Shown here piece by piece: positions 59,987 to 64,000 of a stretch of DNA of 64,000 bases. The stretch is from Solanum dulcamara (lineage: Eukaryota > Streptophyta > Magnoliopsida > Solanales > Solanaceae): positions 1,302,001-1,366,000 of the forward strand of contig NC_077242.1 of NCBI RefSeq assembly GCF_947179165.1, written 5' to 3'. Under the pieces are notes generated by a model. It saw only the letters and a program-made list of their open reading frames with translations. It searched no databases and was not told where the DNA came from. Position 1 is the first letter of the stretch; the number at the start of each line of letters is the position of its first letter. Made by a program: the position numbers and the translations under genes.

Positions 59987-60319
59987 GTTAGAACAGATGG
60001 AACTCACAACCAATCTTCTTCAGCTTTGAATGATGGAACTCCCACTGAAAGGGAAGCCTTAATAGAATCAAAAAAGTTAAATGGAAAATCAAAGGAATTA
60101 GATGGAGATGAGGCATGTGTAGTTAAAGAGATGGTGACACTAGAGAACAAGAAAACAATGACAAATTAAGTGGCTGTAAGCTTAATTTGCCTGATAGTTT
60201 AGAACTTTCAAGTGAGGGTCCAAAATGCAAATAGGCACGAAGGTGAATATGCAGAAATTTTGATACTAGTACGGTATAATGAGTTTGCAGATTAGCAATG
60301 ATTCAGTGGAAGCACATAC

Positions 60320-60517
60320 CTGTCAGTTTCATACTATGATCGTGATCCCTTCCATTAAAGAGGAAGCGCTCCCTAGGACCAGGAGTTTCCTTGGGTTCGA
60401 TCCAATCCATCCCAGTTAACTCCTCACTCTTTGGCTTTAGTGACCAAACAACATCTAGGACAAGGGGTTGACAATTAACTACTATTTCATATGGATCAAT
60501 AGATCTTTGTTTTTTGC
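60320..60517 (-). CDS. Orphan internal exon of an unrecognised protein
   Basis: On the minus strand, AAACAG at 60523-60518 precedes 198 open bases that end at a strong donor, CAG/GTATGT. With entry phase two bases and exit phase one base, the exon reads KKQRSIDPYEIVV, then VVWSLKPKSEELTG, then MDWIEPKETPGPRERFLF and GRDHDHSMKLTG. Composition and spacing look like a real conserved protein, but I cannot name it. Partner exons were not found next to it; the right neighbour on this strand is the intronless PP2C and the left is TE-disrupted. It may be a stranded exon of a broken gene. It has no start codon or stop. Confidence 0.5.
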
Positions 60518-60839
60518 CTGTTTGCTAAGTAGACTACTCTGATCTACATAGGAGCAACAAAGCACTGAACTGTTTACTATGTAAGCAATTATTTTTAACA
60601 TTTATCATGAGATTTAATTTATAAGTACCTTGATGATGTAAATATTTTATTTATCACACACAAATTAAAAATTAAAACTCATATAGAAATTAAAGGGGAC
60701 TCAAGAAGATTATGAGCATCAATAGCAAAAGATTATAAGAAAGTTCATCCAAACTCATGTTAACGAATTTGATCAGGCATGTTTTACATCATCGATAAGA
60801 ACAAGCCATAAATCCTGAACCCTAAACCCTTATATAGAA

Positions 60840-61709
60840 CTATCGGGGCAAAATATGGGCAACTATCACTGTAATGTCATCACGCTTGCCACCACGATGA
60901 TGTTTGCGAGCTTTGTTGGACTCTTCAGCAAAAGGTGTATTAATCCATGTACTTTTTGAATTCTGCAGTGCATATTCTGCAATCTTCTGTGCTAACATCT
61001 TTGGAAATGTTCCCAGTTCGCTTAAATCCACTAGCCCGTCACGTACTAGTATCTCCAACTCAGAGCCGTGAACATTATCGAACAATCCATCTGTAGCCAT
61101 CACTATCACATCCCCTGTTCTTACTGTAACTTTAATTTCTTGTGCCACATTTGGATCATCAAGTTTAACACCATTCCCTAACTGAAAGGGATAATTGAAT
61201 CTTTTTTGTTGAATTTCCGATTTGTAAACTATTACCCCATCTCTTATAACAACAAACCCGCTATCTCCAACATTGACCGCGTGTACAATATCACACGTTA
61301 AAGTCAAAATACAAGCTGTTGACGAACCTTTACATTTCGTGTTGAAATAAGCCTCGTTGAGAACTTTCATTGGATCAATTTTGTACCACTGATCTTTCTG
61401 CTTGTGAATCGATAATTCAGCATTTTTAACCAACTGTCTAGAATATTCTCCGGAATCGACACCCTTTTTCGCCCAGCCACCAACGCCATCCGCTACACCT
61501 ATGGTTTCTTCCTCTATGCAAATAAAATGTGCATCTTCCCCTAGAGGTGCTTTGCTAGATTGTGGTATGTAAAATGAGCCAGCCGCCATCTTTGTCCTGA
61601 AATTCCCATTATTAAAACTTGAGACATTAGAACTCTCATCGCGAAAGTTCAGATCTTCGTCTATATCCATCTCATCTATAACATCTATATCCATCTCGAC
61701 TATATCCAT
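60840..61709 (-). CDS. PP2C-family protein phosphatase, PPTC7/BIPP2C-like, intronless
   Basis: A metal-dependent Ser/Thr phosphatase of 289 residues in one exon. Residues 1-25 are an acidic, repetitive MDI leader (MDIVEMDIDVIDEMDIDED). The catalytic domain starts at SFYIPQSSKAPLGEDAHF (metal Asp in GEDAHF). Then come GVADGVGGWAKKGVD (second metal Asp), GSSTACILTL, NVGDSGFVVIRDG, VIVMATDGLFDNV (metal Asp) and GKRDDITVIVA (final metal Asp). All PP2C metal ligands are present. Plant relatives such as PP2C55 and PP2C80 carry long organelle-targeting leaders; this one has none, so a cytosolic or nuclear product is likely. Lack of introns and a leader could mean a retrocopy, though no poly(A) trace is seen. 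Confidence 0.9.
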   Translation of the reverse strand: MDIVEMDIDVIDEMDIDEDLNFRDESSNVSSFNNGNFRTKMAAGSFYIPQSSKAPLGEDAHFICIEEETIGVADGVGGWAKKGVDSGEYSRQLVKNAELSIHKQKDQWYKIDPMKVLNEAYFNTKCKGSSTACILTLTCDIVHAVNVGDSGFVVIRDGVIVYKSEIQQKRFNYPFQLGNGVKLDDPNVAQEIKVTVRTGDVIVMATDGLFDNVHGSELEILVRDGLVDLSELGTFPKMLAQKIAEYALQNSKSTWINTPFAEESNKARKHHRGGKRDDITVIVAHILPR

Positions 61710-61979
61710 TTGAGAAACTAGTAAAGAAGTGACAGAGCCGGAAATTTATATAAGGGGATTCAAAAAAAATACTAGAGTACTATCGTGCTTAGGATTGAAC
61801 TTGTGACTTGAGCAATTATTGAATTTCCTTTACAGCAATAACCAAATCTTGACGGATTTCTTTATGTTAGGGGAATCCACCAATTCATATATAATAAAAA
61901 TAAATAAATCATTTTCCATAATCGCGGAAAATGCCAAAACATTTTATGGAGACTGAATAACACCTTGAGAAACTAGGTA

Positions 61980-62219
61980 ATCCCTCCATTTCAGTTTGTT
62001 TGACCTGTTTGACTTGGCAAGAAATTTAAGAAAATAAAGAAAACTTTTGAATCTTGTGGTATAAAAATAAAGATATGGCAAATGTACTAAAATGTCCATT
62101 AATTTTGTGGTCTTAAACATGTCATATGAAAAGTTGAAATCTAAAAATTGCTAAGAACTGAAAGAATCATTTTTTTTTAAACAGACTAGAAATGAAGGTG
62201 AGTCAAACAAATTGACAAG
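61980..62219. mobile_element. MITE, Stowaway-like, CTCCATTTCAGTTTGTTTG ends
   Basis: Left end TCCCTCCATTTCAGTTTGTT and right end ATGAAGGTGAGTCAAACAAA are imperfect inverted repeats. The body contains the AAAGTTGAAATCTAAAAATTG-like text usual for this family. It directly abuts another MITE. Confidence 0.55.
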
Positions 62220-62456
62220 TAGCGTTTGGGTGGGAATTGTATTTGGAACATCTTAGCTAGCGGACATAGATCTGTATTTTCAACTTCCTAAAAAACTGGT
62301 ATGAGTTTTCAAAAACCCAGTTTTGGGGAGAAATTTTACTCATTCGCAAAACTTAACATTTTAAAATAAAATGCATATCCAAACACAACTTAAAGTTCCA
62401 AAAAATCTCAAATTTTCAAGTTTTAACTTTAAAATCTATTGTCAAACGGGAGCTTA
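62220..62456. mobile_element. MITE of the same family as 22662-22837
   Basis: The right end (TTGTCAAACGGGAGCTTA) is the inverse of TAAGCTCTCGTTTGGTCA at 22662. The left end starts AGCGTTTGGG. The interior shares GGGAGAAATTT and AAGTTTTAACTT with the other copy. Probable nested or adjacent insertion with the preceding MITE. Confidence 0.65.
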
Positions 62457-62819
62457 ATTGACTGTAAGCCATGAGTACTCAAAACTTATGTAGTAAACAT
62501 ATTGTGTATGATGTAGCTGCAATGAAAATTGTTGATGTTTACAATGCATGTCTAAACACAAAAATGTTAATGGTAATATTGTCACTATTTTAAACTCCCA
62601 AATCATGATAACCAAGGACGAATTCAGAATCTATAATTAATAGGTTCACAATATGCACACCTAGAAAATCAATCCTATTCCTTGCAACAAATGCAAATTC
62701 CTTGTTTGAAAATGATATTTGTTTGCATTCACCTCTCAGAAATCAGAAGACATACCTTTAGTCTCTGCTAAATTAAACCTACCCATCTAGTCCAAATAAA
62801 CAGGTCCAAAATTCATATA

Positions 62820-63000
62820 AGCAAATCACCAGTTCATTCTCCATCAAATGTGGGACTCTAATACTCCCTTCACGCCCACACACAACTGAAGAGCGGATTG
62901 GAAGCACAAACGAGGATTTACCTAGCTCTCATACCATGTAATAGACAAGGCGTGGAGAGTAACTTATCTCATTACTCAAAGATACAATGATATAGATACA
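62820..63000 (-). mobile_element. TRIM- or copia-like LTR junction fragment
   Basis: On the minus strand, CTATTACA at about 62948 is followed by TGGTATGAGAGC, a primer-site-like sequence. After about 65 bp comes TATTAGAGTCCCACA, a common LTR start in plant TRIMs. Such a short interior would fit a miniature element, but complete LTR pairs were not found. Confidence 0.4.
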
Positions 63001-64000
63001 TGAAGAAAATAAGCTAACCACGTTAACTAGATATTCAAATCCCTAAAATTCAGTATACCATCATATACATAATAATAGTGATACTGTAAATGAAAAATCA
63101 GAACAGAAGGGTTCATTCGAGAAAGTTACATTGTATATACAAGGTTTTTTTTTTATGTATATAGTAGCTGTTAAATCCCTTTATATGAAAGATAGAAAGT
63201 TTATATGAAATAAAAGGCAAAAAACAATGATTTACATCCATAAAGTCTGGCTGAGGATATGGGGAACTTGTTCTTTTTTCTCCCTGGAATTTCAAAATGC
63301 CGGTTCAGTTTGAGCACTGTGAAGTGAAAATTTTCAGAAAGCCTTAAAAATCATTCCTCTATAGATACACATTTTGTTCATCGCAGAACGAGGGCTCCCG
63401 TAGACTCCAAAAGAGAAAAGGTTACTTTTAAATAAGACGAAAGGCCAGCTAAGGCTTTTCTATATCACATGAGAGTGTGTATATGCAAAAAATGGTGATT
63501 AGTTTAATTAGGGAAAGTTATATTTACCAAAGCTTAACAATGAAAGGAAGGGATCAGCATAAGCACCAGTTCATATATAACATATCTGATAATTTTGCCA
63601 GAAAGAATGATAGACTCAACGTACTTTCAGTATTTGACCTCACTTGCTGAAACTGTCAAGGGTACAACTACAGAAGTCTATATATACCTCCTCCCCTCGC
63701 TGAAAAAATTAGAAACACAACTCCGAGACCTTCAATATAAAAGCATTTTATGCAATCTTTCCATTGATGTGCACAATAGGGGGAAAAAGCCCATTAGCTA
63801 TAGAGTCATGCCGATATATACATTTCGCCTAGGTAAATCAAAAACCTATAAAATTAGGAAAATATCAGGGACCAGGAGCGGGGATGACTGAATATTCATT
63901 GCGATATGATATAGGATAGGTCTGTTCTTTACCATAGTTCACAAAACAAGATTCCAGTGTCATCAAAGCTGAAGCAGAGGCAGCGCCATTACAACACCAA

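Larger units (their letters stand above)
54826..60168 (+). pseudogene. Plant mobile domain (PMD) gene fragment, split by a copia insertion
   Basis: PMD proteins (MAIN/MAIL1-like, related to MULE and gypsy-associated domains) share the pattern seen at 54829-55073: DVPSCV, YDRPI, LYIPSRLFEPDVSTRYLEWW and KTHGKIPRLSW. A stop precedes it at about 54826. After a SINE-filled gap, TTTTTGCAG at about 55237-55246 looks like a splice acceptor. The four codons that follow, plus the GTT of the target duplication, run up to the copia LTR. Beyond the element the same frame continues at 59987 (RTDGTHNQSSSALND and a Lys/Glu-rich tail) to a stop at about 60168. Removing one copy of GTTAG with the element joins the frame exactly. 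The rest of the PMD core is not seen, so the locus was partial or degraded. Confidence 0.7.
61710..64000. other. Right-end spacer with MITEs and a TRIM-like piece
   Basis: No gene is recognised. The first part holds the PP2C promoter, then the elements listed separately. A plus-strand 98-codon frame at 63595-63891 and a minus-strand 43-codon frame from the window edge to about 63890 have no family resemblance I can support. Confidence 0.45.

Noticed and set aside
63595..63891. 98-codon plus-strand frame
   Set aside because: No recognisable motif, no splice context, no neighbouring coding evidence; treated as chance.
63890..64000. Minus-strand open frame of 43 codons at the window edge ending in TGA
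   Set aside because: Could be a terminal exon of a gene outside the window, but length is not significant and I recognise no family.

Overview
The window is nuclear DNA of a dicot plant, most likely a member of the Solanaceae. The evidence is GT-AG introns in nearly every gene, AT-rich intergenic DNA, and many copies of tRNA-derived SINEs, Stowaway-type MITEs and Ty1-copia/Ty3-gypsy relics of types I associate with tobacco, tomato and potato. The species cannot be fixed from sequence alone.

Gene-rich part, 1-40170. In order: the 3' half of a DEAD-box RNA helicase (RH32/DDX10 type, +, 96-2314, cut by the window edge); an RBP45-type protein with three RRM domains (+, 3345-7734); a purple acid phosphatase (+, 9684-12440); a mitochondrial CRS2-associated-factor-like protein with two CRM domains (-, 13304-15919); a DTW-domain protein, probably a tRNA acp3U enzyme (-, 17437-18672); a small TMEM14/FAX membrane protein (+, 18852-21355), head to head with the DTW gene; a broken cytochrome P450 of CYP716-like type (+, 23004-23700); two intact tandem copies of a seven-exon secreted protein (-, 24129-30079 and 33445-37614), in which I see a permuted NlpC/P60 (papain-like) residue pattern; and an intronless plastid FAD4-type desaturase (+, 39158-40168). 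From memory, the order helicase - RBP45 - CRM protein - DTW protein - unknown secreted protein matches Arabidopsis At5g54910 down to At5g54870, and RBP45 - unknown protein - FAD4 matches the sister segment At4g27000-At4g27030. The window would then be an ancestral block that retains both sets.

Repeat-rich part, 41770-60170. Four degenerate copies of a roughly 300 bp tandem repeat are cut by the LTR of a copia element (42963-46120). That element is cut by the start of a second copia element (46121-47111), and this in turn by a gypsy/chromovirus element with a 2.8 kb LTR (47112-53440, minus strand). A LINE-type zf-RVT/RNase H relic follows. A plant-mobile-domain (PMD) gene fragment comes next, and one of its exons is split by a complete 4.7 kb copia element (55264-59986) with two LTRs of about 205 bp and a 5 bp target duplication, GTTAG. 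Reading across the empty site restores an open frame.

Right end, 60170-64000. There is an orphan minus-strand exon of unknown family (60320-60517), an intronless PP2C phosphatase of the PPTC7/BIPP2C type (-, 60840-61709), two abutting MITEs and a degraded TRIM-like piece. I recognise no gene in the last 2 kb.

Most host genes act in RNA metabolism: rRNA processing, mRNA binding, organelle intron splicing and tRNA modification. The plant genome has no operons; shared regulation is only suggested for the DTW/FAX head-to-head pair. Exon boundaries were placed by eye from GT-AG sites, frame continuity and remembered family sequence.
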